The notes beneath the pieces are model-generated. The model had not been told where the DNA came from and searched no databases. It worked only from the letters and a program-made list of their open reading frames with translations. Positions 44,375-55,932 of a DNA stretch of 64,000 nucleotides are shown here, in pieces. The stretch's first letter is position 1. The number at the start of each line of letters is the position of its first letter. The stretch is taken from positions 18,843,040 to 18,907,039 of the forward strand of contig OY979716.1 of the NCBI GenBank assembly GCA_963855995.1, given 5' to 3'. Position numbers and translations under genes: made by a program. The stretch is from Muricea muricata. Lineage: Eukaryota > Cnidaria > Anthozoa > Malacalcyonacea > Plexauridae.

Positions 44375-45166
44375 AATGCGGCCACTTTGGTTGTAATTGT
44401 TTATGGATTGATATTTAGTCTTTCACTTACGAACTTTTAAATTTAAAAACATTGTGCATGCCCAAATAGTTTTTTATACGAACATTAAAAAACATTAATT
44501 TATGTTTAATTCTTATATATGCAAGTGAAGTTTTGTGTTAGCAACAGCGTACGTATGCTGTTTGACCAATCAGAGCCCGGATATAGCGTACGCAACGCTA
44601 AGCTAGTTGGCGCGCTTTTTCCAACCAATCATCTAGGGGAGGAGCTATTCTTTATAAAATGATGTAGATAATTATTTTATACGTAAAAACATCGAATTTA
44701 TATTTGCATTTAGAGCTACGTTAGAATACATAAACTATAATTTCTTGGAAAAAAAATTGCTCGGGGTTGAAAAATTGTACTGCCAACAGCTGCTACATTC
44801 CGGACAGTGCGACAACGCCTTAAATAAACAGAGGAAGAGAGCTGATACGTAAGTTCTGAAACCAAGTATCTGAAACCTGGTTGGTTTAGCTAACATCAGC
44901 CCACCTTTTAGTACACGTGCACAACGAAACAACCGTTAGTATAAAAGGACCGCCACAGTTGAATTTCAGCAGTAGTTGCAGAGTAGCCAAAAGAGAGTGA
45001 AAACTCTACTCAAAAACACTAGGCCGAACAAGACAAGACTGGACAGGACAAGAAAAACGAAGAAGAACTTGAGCTAGAGACTGTAGAATAAATTGTGAAG
45101 ATTCCTACCTCGCGTAGATATAGTCAATAAAAGAATACATAACAGTAGTGGTAGAAGAACGGCCAA
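44375..45166. other. intergenic, promoter-like end
   Basis: No gene. TATAAAAG at 44940-44947 precedes the 45167 ORF by about 220 bases, with a purine-rich leader between. Confidence 0.45.
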
Positions 45167-45454
45167 ATGTCCACATACAAACAAGAACACCAACTGGCAT
45201 ATGTTCCCGTTTATATACCACAAACTAATACCAAACAAACAGAGCAGAAACACGACAAAGAAACACAAACGGACCCGGCAGTACTGTGTGCCCAAAACCA
45301 AACTCCGAAACCAGCAGTTGACATTTCAAAGTATCGATCCAGAGGCAAACTAAAATACGCACCGCCAAAATACCGTTGCATCCCGGCTGGTTGTGAAACG
45401 GACCCCGAAGAAAAACTTCTGATTCCGCACATCGACACAAACAGGCGTTTGTAA
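45167..45454 (+). CDS. unassigned Gln/Pro/Lys-rich ORF
   Basis: From ATG 45167: MSTYKQEHQLAYVPVYIPQ, polar and proline-containing, ending near YRCIPAGCETDPEEKLL. Its 3' end coincides with the start of a LINE 3' fragment, so it is probably truncated. A downstream frame at 45916-46539 may be its continuation. No domain recognised. Confidence 0.4.
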   Translation: MSTYKQEHQLAYVPVYIPQTNTKQTEQKHDKETQTDPAVLCAQNQTPKPAVDISKYRSRGKLKYAPPKYRCIPAGCETDPEEKLLIPHIDTNRRL

Positions 45455-45915
45455 CTGTAAGTCAATTATATAAATAAGAAATTGGCTCCTGACTACATGA
45501 GGAATATATTCACAAATACTTGTGACATACATAATCATAATACCAGGCAGTCAGATGTTAACTTGGTATTGCCAAAAACAAGAACAAATTATATGAAATG
45601 CTCATTTGGGTATAGAGGTGCAGAAAACTGGAAAACATCTAGTCTTAAAAAATCAGAAAACATGTCCATTTTTAAATCATTATTAAGATGTGACCCGAGA
45701 TTATAAATACTTGTATATCGTAGTTACTCATTATTTTTATATATTTTGTATAACTAATTTAGTCTTATCATTGTAAAGTATAGTAGTTTAATACCTGTAA
45801 TTAAGCACGGCCAGTTGGAAGATCACTTTCGAGTATTTCTTTTTTTGTAATTTTAAGTAGTGAAACTGTACCGTGTAAAAATATTGTGATTAATAATAAT
45901 AATAATAATAATAAT
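45455..45915 (+). mobile_element. LINE 3' end fragment with AAT tail
   Basis: Encodes only the last 70 or so residues of a LINE ORF2 (RQSDVNLVLPKTRTNYMK, GAENWKT, SIFKSLLR) and ends in an (AAT)n tail at about 45891-45915. Inserted within the 45.2-46.5-kb gene or between two genes. Confidence 0.75.
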
Positions 45916-46539
45916 GCGAACCGAAATTTAAAGATCAAGCAAGTGTGGGGAGCACAAGATCTGCCGCGGCGGTTGAAAAAAGCGTTTGACCAGAGAGATA
46001 TGATGAAACGCAAAATCGAAGTTCGCGACAGCTACAAGCGCGGCGTCGACGAAATTTACAATTGGTGGTTAGAAAACGCAAAGAGTCCGGGGAAACTATC
46101 AGCGTACATCCAGACATTCGGCTGTCGAAGCGTCCAGAAGCTCCTAGACTACGCGAGGCGGTACTTAAAAGAGTGGGATTTCAGCGACTTTACATTCCAC
46201 CGAGAACGCGACCGAATGGAGAGACAGATCAACGAGGATCTGCGGCGGGGATACAGCTCGGAAGAGTGGTGGGATTTGTTTGATGTTCGGTGGCATCATT
46301 TCGAGAAAGCAATCGAGCGGGGGGCGTCGTACAACCTCGAAGATAGCTTGAAGTTATTCAAGCAGATACTGATATTGAACAATATCAATCATAACGAACC
46401 ATTAGATTTATACTCAATCGTCACTTCGTATTCGGCGAGGAATGACCAAGTAACTGTAGCGTTGACTTCGAGGACAGAACAGATAAAACACACAAGAAGA
46501 AAAATTGTCTTTATTTACAGGGGGAGTCGAACAGCATGA
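45916..46539 (+). CDS. unassigned charged ORF, about 205 aa
   Basis: An open frame of basic and aromatic sequence (DLPRRLKKAFDQRDMMKRKI, RDSYKRGVDEIYNWWLENA, SSEEWWDLFDVRWHHFEKAI). No ATG follows the LINE tail immediately, so its 5' part was probably interrupted. It is helical with many Trp/Arg and has no family I can name. Confidence 0.45.
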   Translation, partial: ANRNLKIKQVWGAQDLPRRLKKAFDQRDMMKRKIEVRDSYKRGVDEIYNWWLENAKSPGKLSAYIQTFGCRSVQKLLDYARRYLKEWDFSDFTFHRERDRMERQINEDLRRGYSSEEWWDLFDVRWHHFEKAIERGASYNLEDSLKLFKQILILNNINHNEPLDLYSIVTSYSARNDQVTVALTSRTEQIKHTRRKIVFIYRGSRTA

Positions 46540-46984
46540 GGTCCATGATAGGCAGATCAATCATGTCTATGGTACCTATCGCTGAGAAACAGATGCAATC
46601 CTGGGAGTTCGCGTGGCAAGAATGTATAAATGCCAGTCTCATTTGGGCCGAAGAGTGTTATGTTACACAGGACATTACCAACGATGTAAAACGCATTCGA
46701 GAAGGAGCCGAAACCACCGGCAACGTAAAGAACAAGCCCGAAATCAATATAACGCGAGCCCCTGTACTCTGCTGCCGCAATTACGAGCCGTAGAAGAATG
46801 TTCTGGACGAGAAAGAAACCCTGCTGAATCGGTGCTTCCACTTCAAGTTTGCAAAGAAAGCCCAATTCAAAGACAAAGACTTAGAGATGACGCCATTGAT
46901 ATGGGAACATTATAAATCTAAATTATCTACTATAAAACGAGCAGAACGTAAACAAAGAAAGGGACTTTTATTTTTAATTATAAT
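46536..46984 (+). pseudogene. unassigned ORF with an in-frame TAG
   Basis: Starts at ATG 46536 (overlapping the preceding TGA) and continues past TAG 46791 in the same frame to about 46.98 kb (LLNRCFHFKFAKKAQFK, LIWEHYKSKL). Cys-containing, helical. Not recognised. Confidence 0.35.
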
Positions 46985-47419
46985 TAAAATGTACACGTCT
47001 ATCATGCATATAATATAATCCTTCATCATTACCATCCTTTACTTTGTGACGATTGTTATACTTAGTTTATATAAAGGTATAGTGTAATGTGTTATATGTG
47101 TTAGGAAATTGCAAGTGAACAGCCGTGATTTAATGAGCGTGACAGAATGTACAGGGTGTATAAAAAAAAACGGAATCCAACTTGTAAGCCTTTTATCTCG
47201 TTTATATTGAATATTCTGTGTTATATTTTCGACTGTTGTTTTAGCGTGATTTATTTTCTATCAAATGAGGGTTTATTTGAGCAATTTGAGCAAGTAATCG
47301 TTACACAAGAAAAAATTTACCAGATGCTATCATTTTAAGATAGAACGAATTTGACTGCAAAGTAATTCCCATGGGCATGCACACGCGGCAATGAACGATT
47401 TAATAAATAAAGTTTTAAA

Positions 47420-47951
47420 ATGTTCTTACTTAAAACTTTACAAACAATGCCACAACTAACAACAGCAGAAAGAACTTTCACTGTTTCTAAGTACTTTGAA
47501 ACGAAAAGTATTCCAGAAGTGTTGCAATTGTTTGAGATAGCTTTTCCGCATCGAAACGTTCCGAGTTCTTCGACAATTTGGCGTAACGTACGCAAATACC
47601 ATCAACACGGCACGAGCTTAAATCGAAATAAAGGAAATTCTGGTTGATGAAAGAACTGGTTGATGTAAGCCATTTTTCTTAACCGAAATGTTGATGGCAA
47701 TGCCTATCTCGTTATGTTGAATGAAAATATTATCCCGCAGTTGACTGAAATTTTCAACAATCAATTTCAAAATGGCCATTTTCTGCGACTTTGGTGGGCG
47801 CAGGTTGGTGCTCCAGCTCATCAGCTTATTGCTGTACGAGAGAGGCTTTTGGAAGTTTTTCAAACGCGTGTGATCGCTTTGCATCTACCAGTCGAGTGGC
47901 CGCCTCGTTCTCCAGATTTAACGCCTTGCGATTACTTTCTTTGGGGATACC
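47420..47951 (+). pseudogene. mariner transposase, N-terminal and middle parts
   Basis: A helix-turn-helix region (LTTAERTFTVSKYFETKS, PSSSTIWRNVRKYHQHGT) is followed after a deletion by catalytic-core sequence: WWAQVGAPAH, where the usual Asp of QDGAPAH is Val, and WPPRSPDLTPCDYFLWGYL with the third catalytic Asp. It is cut at 47952 by the TTAA element. Inactive. Confidence 0.9.
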
Positions 47952-48253
47952 TTAAAGGACATTGGCAACGAAAATTTTTATCGCGTAATTTAGAATACTT
48001 ACTCATCTAAGAATAAATATAATATTAATTTCTTGCCAAACTCTTTTGTTCAAAAGTTATTCGCATATTAATGCACCTAAATTTTGATTCTCGTCCGCCA
48101 TCTTGGAAATAGTTCTCAAAAAATTATCTTTGGGTCACATGACCCGATGTGACGTCATTAGTAGGGCAGCGTCAAAACAACAATATAATTTTCTACACAT
48201 GTTTATAGAGGTTTGTGAGATTTTATAAGAAATTGTGTCGTTTTTTTATTGTA

Positions 48254-48839
48254 ATGGAAAATATCCACGAAAATCAAGTAGGAGAAGTGTTACCCTACCA
48301 ATTTGAGCCAGTAGCTGGCGCAGGAACCTCAAATTTTAGCGATGAAAGCGATTAGGAACAAAGCAGTGTGTTGTCTTCGTCTGAGGAGGAAGTCGATAAC
48401 GTGTTCGAAAGGGCAAACGCTTGCCGCCTTGAAAACCTAAGCAGGTGCAAATGTGGTCATTGTGCGTTTTCAACAAAGGCTATTGAGTGTTTTTGTGCCA
48501 CGAAAAAGCGGTGGAGCACGACGAATACGGAGTGGCGAAGAATGTTTGACAATACATCCGGACTTTCGAGACAACATGTTGTCGGAAGGGGTACTGAAGA
48601 TAGATGTTTGCCGCTATCTCGAAGAGAATTGGCCTTTAGATGATGGGGATCTGGAGAAAATACACAAGCTGTATCGTTTAGTGGCATATCAACGATGTTC
48701 ACGGTGGATTTTCCAGATTTTGGGTAAGAAAAGGCGAAGACCATTTCCTGCGTGTGGTTATTCAAGGCTACGAGAACGCTTTGCGTCGCCTGATGGCCTA
48801 TACACGCATTTTAAATATGCCAAAACATCAAAACGGTAA
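48254..48839 (+). pseudogene. P2X7-C-terminal-type zinc domain gene, copy 2
   Basis: ATG 48254 opens an acidic N-terminus with LPYQFEPVAGAGT, shared in part with the 9.1-kb gene. After an in-frame TAG (48353) the frame gives RCKCGHCAF and a C-x-C pair. A frameshift near 48.49 kb leads into EECLTIHPDF, then YRLVAYQRCSRWIFQILGKK and PACGYSRLRERF, the full order of the P2X7 C-terminal ballast domain. That domain binds zinc through these cysteines. No channel part exists. This copy keeps the C-terminal half lost in the 9.1-kb copy. Confidence 0.8.
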
Positions 48840-49325
48840 TCTTTTATGTTACTTTTATATATATTTAAATTATGTATATTATTTCCAAAAGTCCAAATCT
48901 TGTGGGCAAAAGCGACGTGTTTCCCCATTTAATATACATTTCTCTTGGACTAGGGCAATTTAAAGAATCTTTTAAAATAGTGAATAGTTGAGAGCGATGG
49001 TGGAAACCCCAGAATGATACACTAAATAATATGATACAAATCCTTTTCGCCTTTACAGTAATACCTCAAAATGGGGAAACAATAATACTTTCTACATAAC
49101 TCTAATGAATACCGCATTTTTAACCCATTAACGTCCAAGACTTTTCCTTTGTTTGACCAGTAAAATTGTCTGACGCAGTAGATACTAAAGAAGGGCAAAT
49201 TATTGCACATCAATGGGTTAAGCTAATAGTAATACTAGTATTTACATTGAGTATGAAAGTGCACAAATATCTCATTCACGGTTTACCCACTTTGCTGATC
49301 TACAGTTACATTTGCTGTCACACAA

Positions 49326-50370
49326 CACTTACACTGCCCTACAGTTGCACATTCGTGTAGCACACTTCCCCTTACAAGCACAGGGCTTATTTTGTGACCT
49401 TCCTTTTTCACTTGTAGGTAAGGCTGGTTTACTGAAACATGACATTCTGCTGGCCACTACCTGTTCCTTTGAAGGACGTTCCTTTCCTGTCAAGTACTTT
49501 GCAACAAGAGACTGTGGCTCAGTAGGTAGCATATCATGTGCATGGGCTTTGGCCTTCTTCAAGCTTTGGTACTGACTCCTTAATTTCATGACTTCATTTA
49601 GAATCAACTGTACATATCCTGTAGAATATTTGAAAGATTGATTTGAAAGATAGGAATTTTTGAAATTTTATATAGGGGAAACTTTTAATAATTTAAGCAT
49701 TTTCATTATACACTTATATTGTCTTGGCTTGTTTTTTGGGGGGGGTGTAAAATTATTACCATATGTGGGATTACAATAACATTTTTGGCCAACAATATGG
49801 AAATGAAAGTGTGGAAAACATTCTTATACGCCGTGTTGTATAACATAATACATATAAAATACATTTAAAGGGTTTTGATGTACAATATTTGGTTAAGTAC
49901 AGTAGGCAATCCAAGTGAGAAAATATACATAAATTAGGGCACCTTTTCGCGACCGTTTCTCATCAGGTCTTAAAAATTATAAAATAAATTTATTTATCGA
50001 GCACTTGACTCACCTTTTCTCGCTGTCTTCTTGCCGTAGAAATTCTTAGTTTGCTTGAGCTTGCTTCTACCAAGGGTTTGTTCAATGTGGGTAAGGCATC
50101 ACTTCTTAACCGTACACGAAACGCTTCCTTGCACTCGATTTGTTCGAGGAACTGTGGCGAATGCTCTTTCTCGTACGCGTCTTCTGTGAAATGCCGTGAG
50201 CAGATTCTACTGCCCGACGAAGGATTAAACTTTTTGCGTTTCCAAAATTCAACCCATACCTTTCTTCTCTGTTGTTGGGCTACGGATTTTCCGCTTGGAA
50301 ACGAAAAGAAACGTATTCCACTCGGATTTTTTTGGCTGTCACTATTGCAACCGTATACCGGACAGTACAT
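49326..50370 (-). CDS. THAP-domain protein with C-terminal Cys-rich motif, two exons
   Basis: Exon 1 runs from ATG 50370 to 50014: MYCPVYGC ... RKVWVEFW ... CSRHFTEDAYE, then ALPTLN, the C2CH plus AVPT-like signature of THAP zinc fingers that bind DNA. It ends at AAG followed by donor GTGAGT at 50013. A TGTACAG acceptor at 49608 precedes exon 2 (49607-49329) in the same phase: a coiled-coil (LRSQYQSLKKAKAHAHD), then CACKGKCATRMCNC. The last motif resembles Cys-rich C-termini of KIF4-type proteins. THAP factors are often domesticated or active transposon proteins, so this may be the element's own DNA binder. Confidence 0.7.
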
Positions 50371-51416
50371 ATTGCGCCTTGGCCTTGCATGCAAGTGAAG
50401 CAGCAAAATTTGCAACGGGACATATAACTCTTTCGCAAACAAATTATCCTTATTTAGAACTTGTCAGCGCCTATATATACAGCAACAATAATAATTGCGA
50501 TTTGAAATTGCTAGACTTCACAGAAATTACCAAGGTGTATCCGGATGAATGAATATATAGTCAGAATTGCTTCCTTTGAACTCCCACTATTGCACTAGTA
50601 ATGCGCATTATGCGCTAATGTTTTTTATTGTCCTTTCCGACATCATTAAATGGCTAAATGAATTTTAAACTTGGCGACTAGCCGTCTAGGTCAGTTGAAA
50701 GCCCACACACGTTTTTCCATTCGACACCCTTTCGGCAGTCTTTTTTTAATTAAACAATTTGGGTGCAAAGTATAAGCGCTGGTACTCCCAGTATATGTAA
50801 CAGTGTCGCATATAATTTATGTTGGCATATTGTGCCTGCGAGTCGCGTTCGATGCTCCAAGCGATGTTTCTATTATATCAAGTCTTGTTTTTTACTGATA
50901 TGTTATAATGTACAAGGTATACATTTCTTGATATATTAATATGCCAAATGATATGTCGTTTGATTTGAAGTCAGTGAAATGTATGACTGAGAGTGTGTGT
51001 GTTTGCACATTGGCAGACGTCCAGCATGGGATCTGACATCTCGGCGCATATAACAGTTGTGATAGATGTGTTTATTCAAAATAATGTTAAAAACATATTT
51101 GGAGAACAGTAATACTTGGGTATTGCACAATTACTTAATTGTATTTTGCTCAGCAACTTTTATTTTTTGGCAAAATGCTCCTACTGAAACGTGATAGTAA
51201 TAATAATTTATATTGTAAAATTCGGCCTAAGGCAAAGTTATTCTGCATAAATTAGCATAACGCTTTATTATCAAAATGGCTGCCGTACGATCAACATTTC
51301 TTCAAAATTTCTCAACAACTAAATGCGATAGACTCACGAAAATGCGTAATTAAGTATTCCATAGGTCAGTATAATTGATATAAGGAATTTAATTTTTTGT
51401 TGCCAATGTCCTTTAA

Positions 51417-51591
51417 GGACAGAGTCTACCGCACGCCACCGCAAAATATCGACGACCTAAGAAAGAAAATCCAACAAGAAGCAGAAATTTTACGTGGTAA
51501 TCCTGCCCTTATCCGAAGAGTTTTAAGAGAAATTCAACATCGAAGTAACTTGTGTGTCGTTAGAGACGGGGGTCATGTCGAAAACCTGTAA
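51417..51591 (+). pseudogene. mariner transposase C-terminus
   Basis: After the nested element the frame gives DRVYRTPPQNIDDLRKKI and ends RDGGHVENL, as in mariner-type transposases. In phase with the part ending at 47951 once the TTAA element is removed. Confidence 0.9.
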
Positions 51592-52260
51592 AATAGCCGT
51601 TATCAAAATAAATTACATTTTAAGTTATCTCAAATTTTTAAACTAACGACCGCTTGTACAAAAAAATGCGATTTCGCGTTAACTGCGCTTTCCAATGTAA
51701 CATATTACCCACCGTTAGAAAGCTGAATCTTTGAGCTTTAGATCAATATGAAAACGATTTAGTTGTGTTTGGTTTTCACTCTGAAACTTGACTTTGAACT
51801 TTGGATTCCGTTTTTTTTGATACACCCTGTAGTACTGAAAGCGAAGGCCCTATAGCTAGTAGAAGACGTTCCCGTAATGTAGGTTTCTCTGCCCAGTCTA
51901 GAGAGTGGTGCGATTGTGCGCGTACCACAAGGGAAATAAACGAGTCTTCCTCAACAGACGGTTCTTTAAGTCTTTCAAATTCTTACTTGGAAACAGAATT
52001 TCCTACTTTCCCCGTTAGGTCCCCAGTTATGGAAAATAGGGGCGCCCATCCCCTTCCTCAAGATCTGTTGGATCTACTGCACGAAATGACAGAACGACTG
52101 CACGCGCACGAGGAAAGAATTGAGGGGGGCCTCCCAGAGCAAGCGGCCTCCAACCTCCAGTATTTCGTGGTTCTCCTACTGATGATTTTGACGAATGGCT
52201 TCAAATATTTTAAAGGTATGCCATTATTAATGGGTGGACCCCTGAACAACACCCGAGTTG

Positions 52261-53045
52261 ATATTCAAAGAGTCAGCGTCAAATGAATTAGCTAAAAGGA
52301 ATATTTTGTTTGGGGAAAATTTAACTGACAGCGAATCGCGGGTACTGAAAAAGCTACAATATTTTAACGTAAATTTGAGCGAAATTAAAGGAAGTAAGAT
52401 GTTGATAACAATTGGCCATAATCGTTGTGCATACACGAATAAGCAAGCTTTGTTCAAGGCTAAAACTGTTGGCGAATTTGATTATGTACATTCGTTCAAC
52501 GTGGACGCAATGACTCCAAGATTTTGCTAGGTTCACAATGAGGTGCTTAAGAGCGAGCGCGGTGCAGGGTATAGGCTGTGAAAGCCGTATATATTGTTGC
52601 AAACTTTAATAGAAAATATGAACGAAGATGATATTGTCATGTATCAAGATGCTGGCGCCTACTTATTACGATCAGCAGGACCATTACTGAAATTGTGTGA
52701 ACAGTGCGAAAATGGTATAGTAGTTTTTAGTCTTAGGAAAATTGAACGCAACCACACGAAACAAAATGCATTCATACTTTTGAATGTTAGTTTTCCTGAG
52801 GAAACTGAAACATTTAAACGCCTCGCCTCATTTGCTGTGCTACGAAAGACTTGTTCGTCCATTCAGTTCATAATGGAGTGGCTGGCATAACCTTCTGATA
52901 GACGTATTGCATCAGAGGACACTAACACTCTGGGCATACTGAATCCAGAATCATTCGTAGCCCACCGGCACGATCAGTCTGGGATGTCTCTGCTCTCTAA
53001 GAAATGGGGCTTACCTGCCTGCCGAGATCCAAGTCAATATGGGGA
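52261..53045 (+). pseudogene. glycosyltransferase-like protein (GYWLWKP family), copy 2
   Basis: A decayed paralogue of the 29.1-kb gene with stops at GYRL-stop-KPY and two other places. It keeps KMLITIGHNRCA, FDYVHSFNVD, MYQDAGAYLL, an ASFAVLRKTCSS-type block, and AHRHDQSGMSLLSKKWGL. The Asp of the D-A-G motif is present here. It lies between the truncated Ty3-like gag and the BEL/Pao gag, which begins 8 bases after its end. Substrate unknown. Confidence 0.75.
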
Positions 53046-55450
53046 AACCGCCATGACTGACCAGTTAAAGAAACGCAAGAAAACAAGAACAGGCGTACGT
53101 GGAGAAAATACTGCCAGAGGCAGAGCAGATCGTCACGGCTTTCCAGCCAGAGCAAAGGGCTAGAGCAGTACAACTAAGAACGGCACTAAATGAACAACTA
53201 ACGTTATCAGAACCCTTAGGACATTATGCAATTTATGGAAGACGACGACGAAGTCGACGAAACGGCTATGGCAGACGAAATCGAAAAATGCTTGAAGTTG
53301 AGAAGTGAAATGAAAGCTGCTATTGACATGATTGACGAGTTGCTACCACAAATGGTAACGGCGGTCGTAAGCAAAGCCGGTGATCTCGATAGTGTTGTCG
53401 AAGAAGACGAAGAGGTGCAATCTTCCGCCAGTGGACCAACGTATTCCCAGTCCACAAATCAGGGTCACTCCGTCCGAGCGAAACTTCCTAAACAAGAGGT
53501 AAAAAAGTTTAACGGCAAGATCGAAGAATGGCAAGAGTTCTGGGACGGGTTCGAAAGTGCGATCCATCAGAACGAATGCCTAAAGACAGTGGACAGATTT
53601 AATTACCTGAGAACCCTATTAACAGGACAAGCAAAATCAGCGATAGCGGGATTTTCCCCAACAACGGCTAACTACGAATCGGTAGTTCAACGTTTCAAGA
53701 AAAGGTATGGTAAAGATTCATTAATTAAACGTACCCATATTCAGGAACTATTAAATGTACAACCAGTGCATAGTGCGAAAGATTGTGGACGATTTGAGAG
53801 CGATGTACGATAAAATAGAAGCACATTACCGTGGGTGGTAAGCACTTGGTGTAGACGAGGCGACCGGCCTACTCAGATGTCGTAGTACCTGCTATTTTAG
53901 AAAAGATTCCAGAAATTGTGTGGCTCACGATAACTCATGACCACCCTCACAGCGAATGGAGTATTAACGACGTGCTTACTGCCATGGAGAAAGAGATTGA
54001 ATTGAGAGAACTATACCAGACCAGCCGCCCAGATGAAGACAGAAGGAGATGAAACAATGGCCAATCTACGGGAAATGCATTGAATGTAACCAAACAAGAC
54101 GAGAGTTGTGCCAGGGGCAGATCTTGGATTTTCGAAAGGGTAGTCAAATAAAAAAATGTAGGGCGTGGCCAAAGGTTTGACAAAGGGCGTGGCCAGCAAC
54201 CACAAATTTATGATTTGGTTGAAAAACTTCCCCAGGCCCCAAAATGCCCCCATGACAAAATAAAATATGAATATCACCTCCAGTATATTTAGCATTTTCC
54301 CTTGGTTCAACAAATTGATTGAACAACAATTTGTTTCTAAATTTTAACAGAGTCTGGATAATAAGTATAAATATTTCTATGCAATACAGTAGAAAGACCA
54401 AGAATACACAGAAATAAAGACCACTTCTTATCAGTAATATTTAAAATAGCTTCAAGTCCAACCAAGTCATTTTTAGCTATCCCTGTATCTAAGCACTCAA
54501 CTGAAACAGACGAAGGTAACAGGCTATTGATACTTTTTTGGAAGTACTTACCATGCTCTTTTATAAGCGAGAAAAAAACAAGGAGGATTGCAATACTACC
54601 CGGCATTAAGAAAAAGCTCAGTAGATTTTAAAATCCAAAGGGTTTTCACTAAACTATTGTCACCTACCATTACCAAGGACACAGAACTGTGCAAGCAATT
54701 ACCAGAAGCCTCTGATCTTAGATGCACAATTAATGTTTGGTGAATCATGGTTTGTTAAATTTAAAGCACTAACAATAATCACATATTCACATCATCGCAT
54801 TACATATTTGGTGGAACAGTTACTTGAGTTCTATTTAGTAATATTTGTTAGTTATCATGACTGAATTTATGGAACACATGTGGTCTGTGGTCGATAAAGC
54901 TCTATTTAAAGTATAAAGTCGATTATAAACTGATAAACATGTTGAATATTCACAGCAATTTTTTATTATCAATTAAAATAACTCCTATTAATGCATTTGA
55001 CTCAATGTTTCAACAACAAATATTACATATCGGGAAGCTATAGAACACATAAACTTCAACCTTTGCACCGACCACGCGAAAGTGTGCTAATATGAACTGA
55101 CATATTTAAATATTTATAGCAAATAAAGGATAGAGCTACGCATTAAACAAGGTGTCTTGCCTTATTGCTGTGCACTTCTTGCCCTGTCTCCTGGCAAAAG
55201 ATAGGATGATGGTTGCAGCACTAAAATTTCAAGCCAGAGAACATCCAGTGTCATTGAGAGCGTCTAGCAGTTTATCAGCCGACTTGGCTTTCACGTTGTC
55301 GAGTCTTTCAAAAGTGCGTCATTCATCTTTCGAACGAACTCATCGTCATTCGAGTCAAACGCAGCTTTAACTCCCTCGAAGTCGTATTCACTTATTTTAA
55401 AACACTGTCGAGTGTAAACTTACAACTCAATTTTACTTATGCGAACGCAT

Positions 55451-55570
55451 ATTAATTTTAGTTAGGCGGAAGTCAGCAAGTATATATATTGTTCAATGCT
55501 AAATACTACGTTAGTTAATTTAGTTTAGGCAGACTCTGCACATTAATTTTAGTTAGGCGGAAGTCAGCAA
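55451..55570 (+). repeat. 29-bp direct repeat pair
   Basis: ATTAATTTTAGTTAGGCGGA plus AGTCAGCAA occurs at 55451-55479 and 55542-55570, 91 bases apart, within the hAT. Confidence 0.9.
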
Positions 55571-55789
55571 AACATGATGTTTTGGGTCGCCACCAACCTG
55601 TACTAACAAGCTTTGTGATTGGTTGGTTATAACAATGAAAGACAATAAACTATAGAAATTGGTTTTCTAAAGAACGAATCACAAACAATGATGACTTTTG
55701 TTTCAAAAGTCCGGCCACAAGGCCTGGTATTTACCCGATGTTTTGGCCAATCAGAACTCCGGAATATTGCGTAAATTAGGCAGACCCCC

Positions 55790-55932
55790 GCAAAGTTTAG
55801 GCAAACGTCATTTTGCCTAACTCGAGATCAGTTATAAAATCTGGACTGTCAACAAACGCCGCAAAATTTAAGCAAAGTCGTTTTGCCTTAAGTAGAGGTC
55901 AGTGAAAGTAACTGGACTGCCAACAAATGTAA
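55790..55932 (+). repeat. two-copy tandem repeat, about 70 bp
   Basis: GCAAARTTTARGCAAA...TTTTGCCT...GGACTGYCAACAAA occurs twice in tandem near the right end of the hAT, possible subterminal repeats. Confidence 0.75.

Larger units (their letters stand above)
47956..51412. mobile_element. TTAA-flanked element with P2X7-C-type and THAP genes
   Basis: Ends AGGACATTGGCAAC are inverted, with TTAA directly outside (47952-47955 and 51413-51416). Removing it and one TTAA rejoins the two halves of the mariner transposase in frame, which proves the borders. It holds a plus-strand P2X7-C-terminal-type gene and a minus-strand two-exon THAP gene. Piggybac or Kolobok type by TTAA. No transposase catalytic core is recognised. 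Confidence 0.92.
47152..51829 (+). mobile_element. mariner-type transposon interrupted by a TTAA element
   Basis: Inverted ends begin CAGGGTGTATMAAAAAAAA and extend 28 bp through CGGAATCCAA. TA lies outside both (47150-47151, 51830-51831). Without the 3.46-kb nested element it is about 1.2 kb, the usual mariner length. Its transposase is split and internally deleted. Confidence 0.92.
47133..52260 (+). pseudogene. LTR-retroelement gag, split by a mariner
   Basis: ATG 47133 begins a short frame that is cut at the mariner TA (47150). The same frame resumes at 51832 with a Ser/Arg-rich N-terminus (EGPIASRRRSRNVG), then LPQDLLDLLHEMTERLHAHE. In another frame follows a Ty3-type gag core (PPVFRGSPTDDFDEWL) up to about 52.25 kb, where the glycosyltransferase-like copy starts. 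Gag class is Ty3-like by that core. The LTR is not identified. TATATAAAGG near 47.07 kb could be its promoter. Confidence 0.6.

Noticed and set aside
22980-47100. A complete Polinton
   Set aside because: No integrase, packaging ATPase, protease or major capsid pattern and no terminal repeats could be found; only a polymerase fragment supports the class.
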